Below, in pieces: positions 47,288-55,563 of a DNA stretch of 64,000 nucleotides (its first letter is position 1; every line of letters begins with the position of its first letter). Both the position numbers and the translations under genes were made by a program. The stretch is from an uncultured beta proteobacterium. GTDB taxonomy: Bacteria; Pseudomonadota; Gammaproteobacteria; Burkholderiales; Burkholderiaceae_C. The stretch covers positions 53,118 to 117,117 of the forward strand of contig CAISLN010000094.1 of assembly GCA_903886275.1 (NCBI GenBank). The letters run 5' to 3'. The notes under the pieces were generated by a model that had not been told where the DNA came from, did not search any database, and saw nothing but the letters and a program-made list of their open reading frames with translations.

Positions 47288-48504
47288 GGCGCTTCCTTCA
47301 GGAGGGCGGAAATCAGGGGGCACAGGATGTCGGCAATTTCTTCGGCCTCGGCCACGCTCAGAATCAGCGAGGGCACCAGACGCACCACGCTGTCGGCGGT
47401 GACGCTGATCAGCAGGCCCTTGTCGAGTGCGCGCTGAACGAGGGCACCGCAGGGTTGGCTCAGGTCAATGCCCAGCATCAGTCCCATGCCACGGATTTCT
47501 TTCACCGCGCCGCTGGCCAGCTCGGCCGCCAGGCCTTCTTCGAGCGCTGTCTTCAGGTGTGCGCCGACGCGCGCTGCGTTGTCCAGCAGGCCCTCAGCCT
47601 CCATGATGCGAATCGTCTCAACCCCGGCGCGCATGGCCAGGGGGTTGCCGCCAAAGGTGCTGCCGTGGTTTCCGGGTTGGAAAATGGTCGCGGCCTTGGG
47701 GCCCACCACCACCGCGCCCACCGGTACGCCCGAGCCCAGGCCCTTGGCCAGCGGCATCACGTCGGGTTGGATACCGGCCCATTGGTGGGCAAACCATTTG
47801 CCGGTGCGGCCCATGCCGCATTGCACCTCGTCGATCATCAAAAGCCAGTCGCGCTCGTTGCACAGGGCGCGCACATCGCGCAGGTAGTCCATGTGCATGG
47901 GGTTGACGCCGCCTTCGCCCTGAATGGCCTCAAAGAACACGGCCACCACATTCGGGTTGCCTGCGGTGGCGGCCTTGAGCTGCTCGATGTTGTTGATGGG
48001 TACACGCACGAAGCCCTCCACCAGCGGGCCAAAGCCTGCTTGCACCTTGGGGTTGCCGGTGGCGCTGAGCGTGGCAATCGAGCGGCCATGGAAGGCCTTC
48101 TCGTAGACCACGATCTCGGGGCGCTCAATGCCCTTGTCATGGCCAAACTTGCGCGCCAGCTTGAGCGCCGCCTCGTTGGCCTCCAGCCCGGTGGAGCAGA
48201 AGAACACATTCGTCATGCCAGAGCGCTCTACCAGCAACTTTGCCAGCTCTTCTTGCAGGGGGATGTGGTAGTAGTTGGAGGTGTGGATCAGTTTGGTGAC
48301 CTGGTCTTGCAAGGCGGCCACCAGCTGGGGGTGGTTGTGCCCCACGGTGTTTACGGCGATGCCGCCTAGCGCGTCCAGGTAGTCGCGTCCATCGGTGTCC
48401 CAGACTCGGCAACCCTGGCCGTGCGACAAGGCAATGGGCAGTCGGCCATAGGTGTTCATCACATGCGGTGAACGGGGCGCAGAATTGGACTTTTCGCTGG
48501 ACAT
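47284..48504 (-). CDS. argD: Acetylornithine aminotransferase
   Basis: PLP-dependent; converts N-acetylglutamate semialdehyde to acetylornithine and probably the equivalent step in lysine synthesis. 406 residues, class III. FFCSTGLEANEAALKLAR, FHGRSIATLSATG, LLMIDEVQCGMGRTG, and the PLP Lys in MPLAKGLGSGVPVGA. Operon argD-argF. The leader holds a GC-rich hairpin with a U-run (48529-48556). Confidence 0.95.
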   Translation of the reverse strand: MSSEKSNSAPRSPHVMNTYGRLPIALSHGQGCRVWDTDGRDYLDALGGIAVNTVGHNHPQLVAALQDQVTKLIHTSNYYHIPLQEELAKLLVERSGMTNVFFCSTGLEANEAALKLARKFGHDKGIERPEIVVYEKAFHGRSIATLSATGNPKVQAGFGPLVEGFVRVPINNIEQLKAATAGNPNVVAVFFEAIQGEGGVNPMHMDYLRDVRALCNERDWLLMIDEVQCGMGRTGKWFAHQWAGIQPDVMPLAKGLGSGVPVGAVVVGPKAATIFQPGNHGSTFGGNPLAMRAGVETIRIMEAEGLLDNAARVGAHLKTALEEGLAAELASGAVKEIRGMGLMLGIDLSQPCGALVQRALDKGLLISVTADSVVRLVPSLILSVAEAEEIADILCPLISALLKEAP

Positions 48505-48528
48505 GCAGGCACTCCGGGTAGATAGAAA

Positions 48529-48556
48529 AAACTGCGGCCCAACACAGGTTGGGCCG
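48529..48556 (-). terminator. Hairpin plus U-tract in the argD leader
   Basis: Reading leftward: CGGCCCAAC-CTGT-GTTGGGCCG (perfect 9-bp stem, 48556-48535), then CAG and six T, 25 bases before the argD ATG. It has terminator geometry and could act as an attenuator, or simply be a 5' stabilising hairpin. Confidence 0.55.
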
Positions 48557-48566
48557 TTGAAGTGTG

Positions 48567-48572
48567 ATTCTA
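48567..48572 (-). promoter_or_regulatory. Predicted -10 box for argD
   Basis: TAGAAT on the minus strand, five of six to consensus; the start would be near 48560, only a few bases before the hairpin. The -35 region is weak. Confidence 0.4.
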
Positions 48573-48628
48573 GGCGTATCTTCACGGTGCTTTGATGACA
48601 CCGGCCCGCACCGTCCCGGTACCTTTTG

Positions 48629-48665
48629 TTTTGGCCGTCGCCCGAAAACCGAGCGACGGGCAAAA
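48629..48665. repeat. Inverted repeat upstream of the DUF3579 gene
   Basis: TTTTG-g-CCGTCGC and GCGACGG-g-CAAAA separated by 11 bases: 12 paired positions and one mismatch. It ends just before a TAGAAT -10 box (48669-48674) on the plus strand, a position fit for an operator. Confidence 0.5.
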
Positions 48666-48732
48666 GGGTAGAATTCTTGTGCGGTGCAGCACCTGTGTTT
48701 TTTGCACAAAGCCAAGCGCCCCCTCTACCCCT

Positions 48733-49056
48733 ATGGACCCTTCTTCCGCCAAAAAACTATACATCCTGGGTGTGACCAAGCAGGGCAAGACCTTCAGACC
48801 CAGCGACTGGGCTGAGCGTCTGGCCGGTGTCATGAGCCAATTTCGCCCGGGAGCAGCGCGCCCCGGCGGCCATATTTCCTATTCGCCCTGGTGCGTGCCC
48901 ACCTCCATCGGCAATCTGAAGTGCGTCATCGTGGACCACGCCCTGCGCGACCACCATGTGATGGCCTGGGACTTTTGTGTGCACTTTGCGCAGGACAACG
49001 AGCTGCAGGTCAGCGACACAAGGCCAGCTGCTCCGGAAAAGCCTGCCGCCAATTAG
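48733..49056 (+). CDS. DUF3579 domain protein
   Basis: 107-residue protein, start MDPSSAKKLYILGVTKQGKTFRPSDWAERLAG, conserved core SYSPWCVPTSIGNLKCVIVDHALRDHHVMAWDFC. Found next to argD in beta-proteobacteria as I recall; function unknown. It diverges from argD, with a structured 228-base intergenic region between them. The start at 48733 is the first Met in line with the family N-terminus. Confidence 0.85.
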   Translation: MDPSSAKKLYILGVTKQGKTFRPSDWAERLAGVMSQFRPGAARPGGHISYSPWCVPTSIGNLKCVIVDHALRDHHVMAWDFCVHFAQDNELQVSDTRPAAPEKPAAN

Positions 49057-49219
49057 GCTATATTTCGCTCCTGCGGCAAAGGGTGGCCAGCGGTACACAC
49101 CGCTTCCTGACCGTCAGATACTTCGCCACCGACTCCCATAAATACCGCGCCGCCTGCTGGCGGTTTCTGTGATCAAACTGTAGGCAACGATGCCTGCAGT
49201 TCATTGGGGTGCGTGTTGG

Positions 49220-49297
49220 ATGCCAAAATATTTTTTAATAGCAAGCCTGCTGTCCTGCTGCGGGCCGGATCTGCCCGGTGGGTTGCGGACTGCATGA
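49220..49297 (+). CDS. Possible leader peptide, 25 residues
   Basis: MPKYFLIASLLSCCGPDLPG... ends in a TGA that overlaps the ATG at 49294 of the GNAT gene (ATGA). The hydrophobic run with LLSCC resembles a lipoprotein signal but is very short. It may be a leader, a decayed gene start, or chance. Confidence 0.25.
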   Translation: MPKYFLIASLLSCCGPDLPGGLRTA

Positions 49298-49845
49298 ACG
49301 ATAGGCCGCCCCAGACCCTGTCTCCCACCCTCACTTGTATTTGCGAAAACCACGCCTCGGCATTCGCTGCCGCCGCAAGCAGGAGCAAGGTACTGCACAG
49401 GGGCTGGGTTCAGCCACCTACCGAACCTGAGAAGGTCATGGACTTGGCTCGCAGGCGCCAAGGACCAATGGACTACGGTTTCGTGATTCACGATTTCGAC
49501 AAGGCTGCGCTAGCGGGTTACGTAGAGATCACCAACATCGTGCGGGGCCCATTCCAAAGCGCCTACCTCGGCTACTCCATGTTCGCAGGCTTTGAGCGCC
49601 GGGGATACATGAAATGGGCGCTTGGGGTGATCGTTCAGCGGGCGTGGAAGGAGCTCAAGCTACACAGGCTTGAGGCCAATATTCAGCCTGGCAATGCATC
49701 CTCCATCGCGCTCGTTGAAACCCTCGGTTTTCGCCAGGAAGGCTACTCACCCGCCTATCTGAAGATAGGCGGTCGCTGGTGTGATCATGCGCGCTGGGCC
49801 ATCCTTGCAACTTCGCCGCGAAGTGCGGCCTCCATCAAACCTTGA
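49294..49845 (+). CDS. GNAT acetyltransferase, RimJ/RimL-like
   Basis: About 183 residues. Conserved features: FAAAASRSKVLHRGWVQPPTEPE, IVRGPFQSAYLGYSMFAG, the acetyl-CoA loop GFERRGYMKWALGVIV and LHRLEANIQPGNASSIALVETLGFRQEG. Such proteins acetylate N-terminal or small-molecule amines; target unknown. The ATG at 49294 is preferred; a TTG at 49204 would add 30 residues unlike the family. A short ORF ends within its start codon. Confidence 0.78.
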   Translation: MNDRPPQTLSPTLTCICENHASAFAAAASRSKVLHRGWVQPPTEPEKVMDLARRRQGPMDYGFVIHDFDKAALAGYVEITNIVRGPFQSAYLGYSMFAGFERRGYMKWALGVIVQRAWKELKLHRLEANIQPGNASSIALVETLGFRQEGYSPAYLKIGGRWCDHARWAILATSPRSAASIKP

Positions 49846-49858
49846 GCCCGGTACACCC

Positions 49859-50452
49859 ATGCAAAACCCCATCTTGCTCGATGTCCCCGAGCGCATCGAA
49901 ACCGCCCGACTCACCTTGCGTTCGCCCATGCATGGCGATGGGCCTGCTCTTTATGAGGCGGTGGCGGATTCGCTTGCAGAACTTCGGGAGTTCCTTGCAT
50001 CGCTGCCGTGGGCCGCAGGAGTGCAGTCCGTTCAGCTGTCGGAGATTTACTGTCGCAACGCCCACTTCAGCTTCATAGCGCGCCAAGACATGCCCTTTCT
50101 TATTTTTGAGCGCTCCACTTCCATGTTGGTTGGTTGTGTGGGTTTGCACCGTCCTGATTGGCATACGCCCAAGGTGGAGCTGGGGTATTGGTGCCGTTCG
50201 ACCAGGGCCGGAAATGGTTTCATGACCGAGGCGGTATTGGCGCTGCTTCAAGTTGCAGAAAAAAATCTTGCCGCCGCGCGCGTCGAGTTGCGCACAGATG
50301 CCTCCAATCTGCGCTCCCGCGCCCTGGCTGAGCGATGCGGGTTTGTGCTGGAGGGTGTGCTGCGCTGTGAGCGCCGAGCGCCCGACGGCCAACTGCGCGA
50401 TACCTGCATGTATGCACGCACCTCTACCGCATTGTCATCTGGTGCCGCCTGA
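49859..50452 (+). CDS. GNAT acetyltransferase, RimJ/RimL-like
   Basis: 197 residues. RIETARLTLRSPMHGDGPALYEAV at the start, VGCVGLHRPDWHTPKVELGYWCR and AGNGFMTEAVLALLQ for acetyl-CoA binding, then ASNLRSRALAERCGFVLEGVLR. A different subtype from its neighbour. Target unknown. It starts 13 bases after the previous gene. Confidence 0.9.
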   Translation: MQNPILLDVPERIETARLTLRSPMHGDGPALYEAVADSLAELREFLASLPWAAGVQSVQLSEIYCRNAHFSFIARQDMPFLIFERSTSMLVGCVGLHRPDWHTPKVELGYWCRSTRAGNGFMTEAVLALLQVAEKNLAAARVELRTDASNLRSRALAERCGFVLEGVLRCERRAPDGQLRDTCMYARTSTALSSGAA

Positions 50453-50487
50453 GTCCCACAGTGCCTTTTGACGGAAGTGCTTCGCCC

Positions 50488-50513
50488 ACAAAAAAGCCGT
50501 CCTAAGACGGCTT
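50488..50513 (-). terminator. Rho-independent terminator of rpsT
   Basis: Reading leftward: AAGCCGTC-ttag-GACGGCTT followed by four more T. It lies ~75 bases past the rpsT stop. In the other direction it may also stop the GNAT transcript. Confidence 0.85.
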
Positions 50514-50587
50514 CCCTGCTTTTTTGCTGACAGCGCACCCGTTACAAACGGCGGATCTTTGCAGATCCGTGCGAATGCCTAACGGAG

Positions 50588-50887
50588 TTAGGCGGCGAGG
50601 GCCAAGGCTTTCACCTTGGTGGCCAGACGGCTCTTATCGCGAGCGGCCTTGTTCTTGTGGAAGATGCCCTTGTCGGCCACGGTGTCCACCACGGCTTGCA
50701 TCTTGGCAAACAGTTCAGCCGACTTGATCTTGTCGCCAGCCAGAACTGCTTTTTCCACGTTCTTCACCGCAGTGCGGTATTTGGAACGCAACGATGTGTT
50801 CGCTGCGTTGATTTTGACGTCCTGACGGACGCGCTTACGGCCCGACGCCAGACGCGGGTTCTTTTTCTTGGGTTTTCCAGATGCCAT
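50588..50887 (-). CDS. rpsT: 30S ribosomal protein S20
   Basis: 99 residues, highly basic, with the S20 pattern [41 protein letters not shown] and [17 protein letters not shown]. Binds 16S rRNA in the small subunit body. A monocistronic gene with its own terminator and an extended -10 (TGCTACAAT at 50941-50933), divergent from murJ. AAGGA site before the ATG. Confidence 0.98.
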   Translation of the reverse strand: MASGKPKKKNPRLASGRKRVRQDVKINAANTSLRSKYRTAVKNVEKAVLAGDKIKSAELFAKMQAVVDTVADKGIFHKNKAARDKSRLATKVKALALAA

Positions 50888-50932
50888 TGTGTGTGTTCCT
50901 TGTGTCTGCGGATGTTGTCAGCAAAGCCGGCG

Positions 50933-50941
50933 ATTGTAGCA
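50933..50941 (-). promoter_or_regulatory. Extended -10 promoter of rpsT
   Basis: TGC-TACAAT on the minus strand; the TG motif makes up for the absence of a clear -35 box. The leader is about 40 bases. Confidence 0.5.
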
Positions 50942-51017
50942 GGTGGACCGAGCGGGCGGCCCAGACAGGTTCCCTGTGCTGGTGTGGGGACAGACCCGTC
51001 GGGCTACACTCGCTGCG

Positions 51018-52583
51018 GTGAGCCTACTCAAATCCGCCTCTATCGTCTCCTTGCTAACACTGCTGTCGCGCATCACCGGTCTGGTGCGCGAGCTGCTGGT
51101 CGCCTCCGCCTTTGGCGCCAGCGCCATGACCGACGCCTTCAACGTAGCGTTTCGCATTCCCAATCTGTTTCGCCGCTTGTTTGCCGAGGGCGCCTTTAGC
51201 CAGGCCTTTGTGCCGGTGCTGGCGGCCAGCAAGGCGCAGCATGGCGATGAGGCGACGCATGGCCTGATAGACCATGTGGCCACCTTGCTGACGGCCGTGC
51301 TCTTGCTGACCTGCGTGCTGGGCGTGCTGGCGGCGCCGCTGCTGGTCTGGGTGATGGCCAGTGGCCTCCAGCAAAACCCGCAGGGCTATGACGCTGCCGT
51401 GTTCATGACCCGCTTTATGTTTCCCTACATTGGCTTCATGTCGCTGGTAGCCCTGTCTGCGGGCGTGCTCAATACCTGGAAGCGTTTTGCCGTGTCGGCT
51501 GCCACACCGGTGCTGTTGAATCTCTGCATGATTGGAGCCGCCTGGCTGCTCGCACCCTGGTTCAAGACGCAGGGCATAGAGCCGATTTACGCCATGGGCG
51601 TGGGCGTGGTGCTGGGCGGCATGCTGCAGCTTGGCGTGCAGATTCCTGCCCTCAAGCGCCTGGGTCTGCTGCCGCACATTGCGCTGAACCGGGCCGGTCT
51701 GCGTGCGGCAATCGCTGACCCCGGTACCCGGCGCATTGGCAAGCTGATGCTGCCGGCGCTGCTGGGCGTGAGCGTGGCCCAGATCTCGCTTTTGATCAAC
51801 ACCCAGATCGCGTCCCACCTGCCCACGGGCAGTGTGAGCTGGCTGACCTATGCCGATCGGCTGATGGAATTTCCCACCGCCATGCTGGGCGTGGCTCTGG
51901 GCGTGGTGCTGATGCCGCAGCTGGCCGCAGCCCGCGCCGCCGGCGACCCGGCTCGCTATTCCGCCTACCTGGACTGGGGCCTGCGCATTGTGGTGCTGCT
52001 GTCGGTGCCCTCGGCCATAGGCCTGCTGCTGTATGCCAAGCCGATCGTGGCCGTGCTCTATCACAACGGCGCCTTTACGGCCGGCGATGTGGAACAGACC
52101 ACCACGGCCCTGATGGGTTACGCGGCCGGGCTGGTCGGGCTGGTGGCCATCAAGGTGCTGGCGCCGGGCTATTACGCCAACCAGGACATCAAGACGCCGG
52201 TGCGCATTGCGGTGGGCATTTTGGTGCTGACGCAGTTGCTCAATCTGGTGCTGGTGCCCATTTTCCAGGTGGCCGGTCTGTCGCTGTCCATAGGCCTGGC
52301 TGCCATGGCCAATGCCGCCTTGTTGTTGACGGGCTTGATACGGCGCGGTACCTTCAAGCCCGAGCCGGGATGGGGAACTTTTCTGTTGCAGGTGCTGGCG
52401 GGCAGCGCGCTGTTGGTGGTGTACTTGCTCTGGGCCGTGCAGTCCTTTGACTGGATTGCTCTGCGCAGCGAAAGCTTCAAGCGCATGGGGCTGCTGGCCG
52501 CGACATTGGGCGGCGCTGCGCTGGTGTATTTGGGGGCGGTTTGGGCAGCCGGCCTGAACCCGCGGCAATTTTTGCGGCGTTAA
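51018..52583 (+). CDS. murJ: Lipid II flippase MurJ
   Basis: Flips lipid II across the inner membrane for peptidoglycan synthesis. 521 residues, about 14 transmembrane helices. The start is GTG (SLLKSASIVSLLTLLSRITGL) at 51018; a longer frame upstream lacks the family N-terminus. Typical motifs: RELLVASAFGASAMTDAFNVAFRIPNLFRRLFAEGAFSQAF near the N-terminus and GVLNTWKRFA. It diverges from rpsT, an order common in beta-proteobacteria. Confidence 0.96.
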   Translation: MSLLKSASIVSLLTLLSRITGLVRELLVASAFGASAMTDAFNVAFRIPNLFRRLFAEGAFSQAFVPVLAASKAQHGDEATHGLIDHVATLLTAVLLLTCVLGVLAAPLLVWVMASGLQQNPQGYDAAVFMTRFMFPYIGFMSLVALSAGVLNTWKRFAVSAATPVLLNLCMIGAAWLLAPWFKTQGIEPIYAMGVGVVLGGMLQLGVQIPALKRLGLLPHIALNRAGLRAAIADPGTRRIGKLMLPALLGVSVAQISLLINTQIASHLPTGSVSWLTYADRLMEFPTAMLGVALGVVLMPQLAAARAAGDPARYSAYLDWGLRIVVLLSVPSAIGLLLYAKPIVAVLYHNGAFTAGDVEQTTTALMGYAAGLVGLVAIKVLAPGYYANQDIKTPVRIAVGILVLTQLLNLVLVPIFQVAGLSLSIGLAAMANAALLLTGLIRRGTFKPEPGWGTFLLQVLAGSALLVVYLLWAVQSFDWIALRSESFKRMGLLAATLGGAALVYLGAVWAAGLNPRQFLRR

Positions 52584-52606
52584 CACCGGCGAACGCGAGG
52601 GCTTGC

Positions 52607-53464
52607 ATGGTGATGAACCTGTCATACGAGGTGCCGACACCGCTGGATTACTTCTCCACCCTGGTGCAGAGCGATACCCACTTTGCCCTGTTTGAAGCGG
52701 CGGTTAGCCTGGCGCAAGATGAATACCCCGAGCTCGATGTGCAGGGTGTGCTGGGCGATGTGGACGGTTTGCTTGATCGTTTGCGCCGGCGCCTGCCCCA
52801 GGATGCCGGCCAGTTGCAAAAGCTGCGCAGCCTGAACCAGTTCTTCTTCAAGGACCTGAACTTCGGCGGCAACCTCAACAATTACTACGACCCCGAGAAC
52901 AGCTTCATCTCGGTGTTGCTGCGCACACGCAGGGGCATCCCGATTTCAATGGCCATTTTGTGGATGGAGCTGGCGCAGGGCCTGGGCTTGTCGGTCAGCG
53001 GCATTGGCTTCCCTGGTCACTTCATGCTCAAGATCAACCTGCCCATGGGGCAGGCCGTGATCGACCCGCTCAACGGCCAGTCGCTCAGCCGCGAAGAGCT
53101 GTCGGAGCGCCTGGAGCCTTACCGCCAGGGCGGCCAGCAAAGCGAAGACATGCAAGCACCGCTGGGCCTGTACCTGCAGAGCGCGCCGCCGCGCGACATC
53201 ATCGCGCGCATGTTGCACAACCTGAAGGAAATCTACCGCACCCAGGAGGACTGGCCGCGCATGCTGGCGGTGCAGGAGCGCTTGGTGGTGCTGTTGCCCG
53301 AGTCCTGGACCGAGGTCCGCGACCGTGGCCTGGCCCATGCCGAGATGGGCAACACCGAGCAGGCCCTGGCAGATCTGGAATGCTACCTGGTGCATACCGA
53401 GGACCTGGTGGATGTCAATGCCATTTCGGACCGCGTGGACGAGTTGCGGCGCGACCAGCAATAA
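52607..53464 (+). CDS. SirB1 family transglutaminase-like protein
   Basis: About 285 residues: a SirB1/YchA transglutaminase-like N-terminal domain (LNQFFFKDLNFGGNLNNYYDPENSFISVLLRTRRGIPISMAILW) and C-terminal TPR-like repeats (NLKEIYRTQEDWPRMLAVQERLV, AEMGNTEQALADLECYL). The catalytic Cys of true transglutaminases is not evident in this family. Function unknown. It lies 23 bases after murJ; the start could be at 52607 or two codons later. Confidence 0.85.
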   Translation: MVMNLSYEVPTPLDYFSTLVQSDTHFALFEAAVSLAQDEYPELDVQGVLGDVDGLLDRLRRRLPQDAGQLQKLRSLNQFFFKDLNFGGNLNNYYDPENSFISVLLRTRRGIPISMAILWMELAQGLGLSVSGIGFPGHFMLKINLPMGQAVIDPLNGQSLSREELSERLEPYRQGGQQSEDMQAPLGLYLQSAPPRDIIARMLHNLKEIYRTQEDWPRMLAVQERLVVLLPESWTEVRDRGLAHAEMGNTEQALADLECYLVHTEDLVDVNAISDRVDELRRDQQ

Positions 53465-53636
53465 AAGCACGCCTGTGCCGGAGCCGATGGCAACCGGTTG
53501 ACGCAGTGCAGCCCCAAGGGCGTTACACGCTCACCCCTGCTAGCCCATGCAGGCCTAAGGGCTGCTGCGACCCGCAGTGCCCCTGCTCAAACTGTTTGGA
53601 ATCTGCAGCGCCAGTACTGCAAGCACAGCACGCGTG

Positions 53637-53651
53637 TGGCACCAATGTTGC
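53637..53651 (+). promoter_or_regulatory. Sigma54-like -24/-12 motif upstream of T6SS genes
   Basis: TGGCAC-N5-TTGC, an exact match to the core of sigma54 promoters, about 385 bases before tssA. It is isolated, and no enhancer-binding protein gene is in view. Confidence 0.35.
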
Positions 53652-53876
53652 GCCTCGCTGCGCGCATGGCTTGTTCGATAGCGTCTCAATTGGATAGGCT
53701 GCATTCCTCGGTTGGATAGCCGCAGCGGCTCAGTCGCTCATTGCGATTTCTAAAGTCGGAGCGAAAAAATGACTATCCAAAGTGGATCGTGGTTGGTCAT
53801 TTGATTGTCTTGCTGCGAACAATATAAAAATAATTTCTATGAAAATATAAATTATATGAATTTGCGAATATCGGCA

Positions 53877-53905
53877 TTGACATATGTGGAGTATGAAAAT
53901 ATATT
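53877..53905 (+). promoter_or_regulatory. Sigma70 promoter of the T6SS operon
   Basis: TTGACA (53877-53882), 17-base spacer, TATATT (53900-53905): consensus -35 and five of six at -10. Transcription would start near 53912, with a leader of ~126 bases to tssA. It lies in the AT-rich block, a likely target of H-NS/MvaT-type silencing. Confidence 0.7.
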
Positions 53906-54037
53906 TCATCCCACAGCGCGTTGCACCAAGCAATGTGTTGGGACAAAAAAAGAAGAAACAAGAAAGTCCTGCATTCTCGTTGCCAACAGCGGCAACGGTC
54001 TCGAATAGTTCGATCACTCTCCTTTGTAAGGGTACCT

Positions 54038-54982
54038 ATGGTCAACGTGGCTAGTCGCGAAATTCCGCTTCGAGGCGTCGCTGAGGCGCAATCCGATCCG
54101 TCAGAAAGCGGAGTGGAATACAGCGCCGAATTTCAGCGGCTTGACGCAGCGATCAATACCTTTGATGCGGAAGGTTTTGGTCCCCTGCGCAAGGGGGAGC
54201 GGCCCTTTCAATGGGATAGCGTTGCGTCTGCAGCAGAGGGCCTGCTGGCGCAGTCCCCCGACTTGCGTGTGGCCATCTGGCTGTTGCGCTCTCTATTGGA
54301 TGGCAAGGGCGTGTGTGGCTTTGTGGAAGGTCTGGCCCGTATCGAATCCCTGCTGGCCTTGCCAGAAAGCAGTTTGTTTCCACGTGCCGTTGATGGCGAA
54401 CCTGTGCGCGAGGCCCATGCCGTATCTCTGTCCTGGTTGGGCGGTACGGCCTTGCTGTACCAGTTGCGCAGCGCCAGATTGACGCCCGAGTTGGCACTGT
54501 CAGGTGCAGACCTGCATCAGGACGCGGCATTGGTCCTGAGCCTGGAGCCTTCCACCAAAGCCAGCCTGGCCGCCACCATGCAGCGTGGCTTGCAGGCGCT
54601 TGACGCCATCATCCACGCGCTGCAGCAAGACGGCGCAGACGTTTATTTCAATGTAGCTTCCCTGCGTGGCGAGTTGGAGTTTTTGGGCAAGACATTGGGT
54701 CGGCAATCGCTTGCCTCAGACGCCTTGGCGGCTTCCCCTGCAAGCCCCTTGGCCAGTGCAGCACAAGATTTTTCTAGGGGCCCACGCACACGCGCCGATG
54801 TCCAACAGACCCTGGCCGGCTTGATTGCCTATTTTAAGGAGTACGAACCGGGTCACCCCGCGCCTCTTTTTTTGCAGCGCGTGCAGCGCATGTTGGGCGC
54901 AAGCTTTGAAGAGCTGATGGGCGAGCTGTATGCCGATGCCAAACAAATGATCGCCCGCATTGAGAAGCCGCAAGCGCTTTGA
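54038..54982 (+). CDS. tssA: Type VI secretion protein TssA (ImpA family)
   Basis: Baseplate/sheath-priming component of the type VI secretion system. 314 residues: ImpA N-terminal domain (about 70-170, with SPDLRVAIWLLRSLLDGKGVCGFVEGLARIESLL) and the C-terminal ...YFKEYEPGHPAPLFLQRVQRML segment typical of TssA. The start MVNVASREIP has an AAGGG site ahead; earlier in-frame ATG at 53921 falls in the AT-rich leader. First gene of the operon. Confidence 0.9.
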   Translation: MVNVASREIPLRGVAEAQSDPSESGVEYSAEFQRLDAAINTFDAEGFGPLRKGERPFQWDSVASAAEGLLAQSPDLRVAIWLLRSLLDGKGVCGFVEGLARIESLLALPESSLFPRAVDGEPVREAHAVSLSWLGGTALLYQLRSARLTPELALSGADLHQDAALVLSLEPSTKASLAATMQRGLQALDAIIHALQQDGADVYFNVASLRGELEFLGKTLGRQSLASDALAASPASPLASAAQDFSRGPRTRADVQQTLAGLIAYFKEYEPGHPAPLFLQRVQRMLGASFEELMGELYADAKQMIARIEKPQAL

Positions 54983-55017
54983 TTTTTTAGCAACCCCCAC
55001 TAAGGAAAAGGAAAGCA

Positions 55018-55563
55018 ATGACACGCCCATCAGATGCCCAAAAATTCATCGGAGAGAGCCGCGCGCCGCGCGTTCAAATTGAATACGACGTGGAGCTTTA
55101 CGGCTCCAGCAAAAAGGTGGAGCTGCCCTTTGTGGCGGGCGTCATGGCCGACCTTTCGGGCGACAACGTGGAGCCGCTGGGTCCGGTCGAGGAGCGCCGA
55201 TTTGTCGGCATCGACGTAGAAAACTTCGATAAGCGCATGGAGGAAATTGCACCGGAACTGGCCTTTCATGTCAAGAACGTGCTGACCAACGACAGCACCC
55301 TGATCGAGGTCAACCTACGCTTTGACTCCATGGCTTCGTTTGAGCCGGGTGAAGTGGTCAAGCGCATTCCCGAACTGGCTGTGATGCTCGACGCGCGCAA
55401 GCAACTCAAGGAGCTGATCACCTACATGGACGGCAAGGCCGCCGCCGAGGATGTTATTGAAGAGTTGCTGAAGAACCCGAAATGGCGCGACACCCTGAAG
55501 TCTGCCGCAAGCGACAAGCAGGCGCCCACTGAAACCCCGAATCCCCAGGAGCCCCAAGCATGA
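55018..55563 (+). CDS. tssB: T6SS sheath small subunit TssB (VipA)
   Basis: 181 residues; forms the contractile sheath with TssC. Characteristic RAPRVQIEYDVELYGSSKKVELPFVAGVMADLSG and EVNLRFDSMASFEPGEVVKRIPEL. Ribosome site AAGGAAA before the ATG. Stop overlaps the tssC start (ATGA), as is usual for this pair. The Pro-rich C-terminus (PTETPNPQEPQA) is variable in the family. Confidence 0.97.
   Translation: MTRPSDAQKFIGESRAPRVQIEYDVELYGSSKKVELPFVAGVMADLSGDNVEPLGPVEERRFVGIDVENFDKRMEEIAPELAFHVKNVLTNDSTLIEVNLRFDSMASFEPGEVVKRIPELAVMLDARKQLKELITYMDGKAAAEDVIEELLKNPKWRDTLKSAASDKQAPTETPNPQEPQA

Larger units (their letters stand above)
53465..54037. other. Intergenic region before the T6SS operon, AT-rich in its right half
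   Basis: 573 bases without a credible gene. The left half is ordinary G+C and contains two TTGGATAG repeats (about 53690 and 53713) and a sigma54-like motif. The right half (about 53760-53960) is markedly AT-rich, with TATGAAAATATA twice. Short frames here use TTG starts or odd composition and are not believable. Confidence 0.8.

Noticed and set aside
53805..54008. 67-codon frame in the AT-rich leader before tssA
   Set aside because: It would start with TTG without a ribosome site and is rich in Asn/Lys/Tyr simply because the DNA is AT-rich.
53730..54017. 95-codon minus-strand frame with hydrophobic runs before tssA
   Set aside because: Phe/Ile runs come from A/T composition; it crosses the probable T6SS promoter and has no convincing start region.
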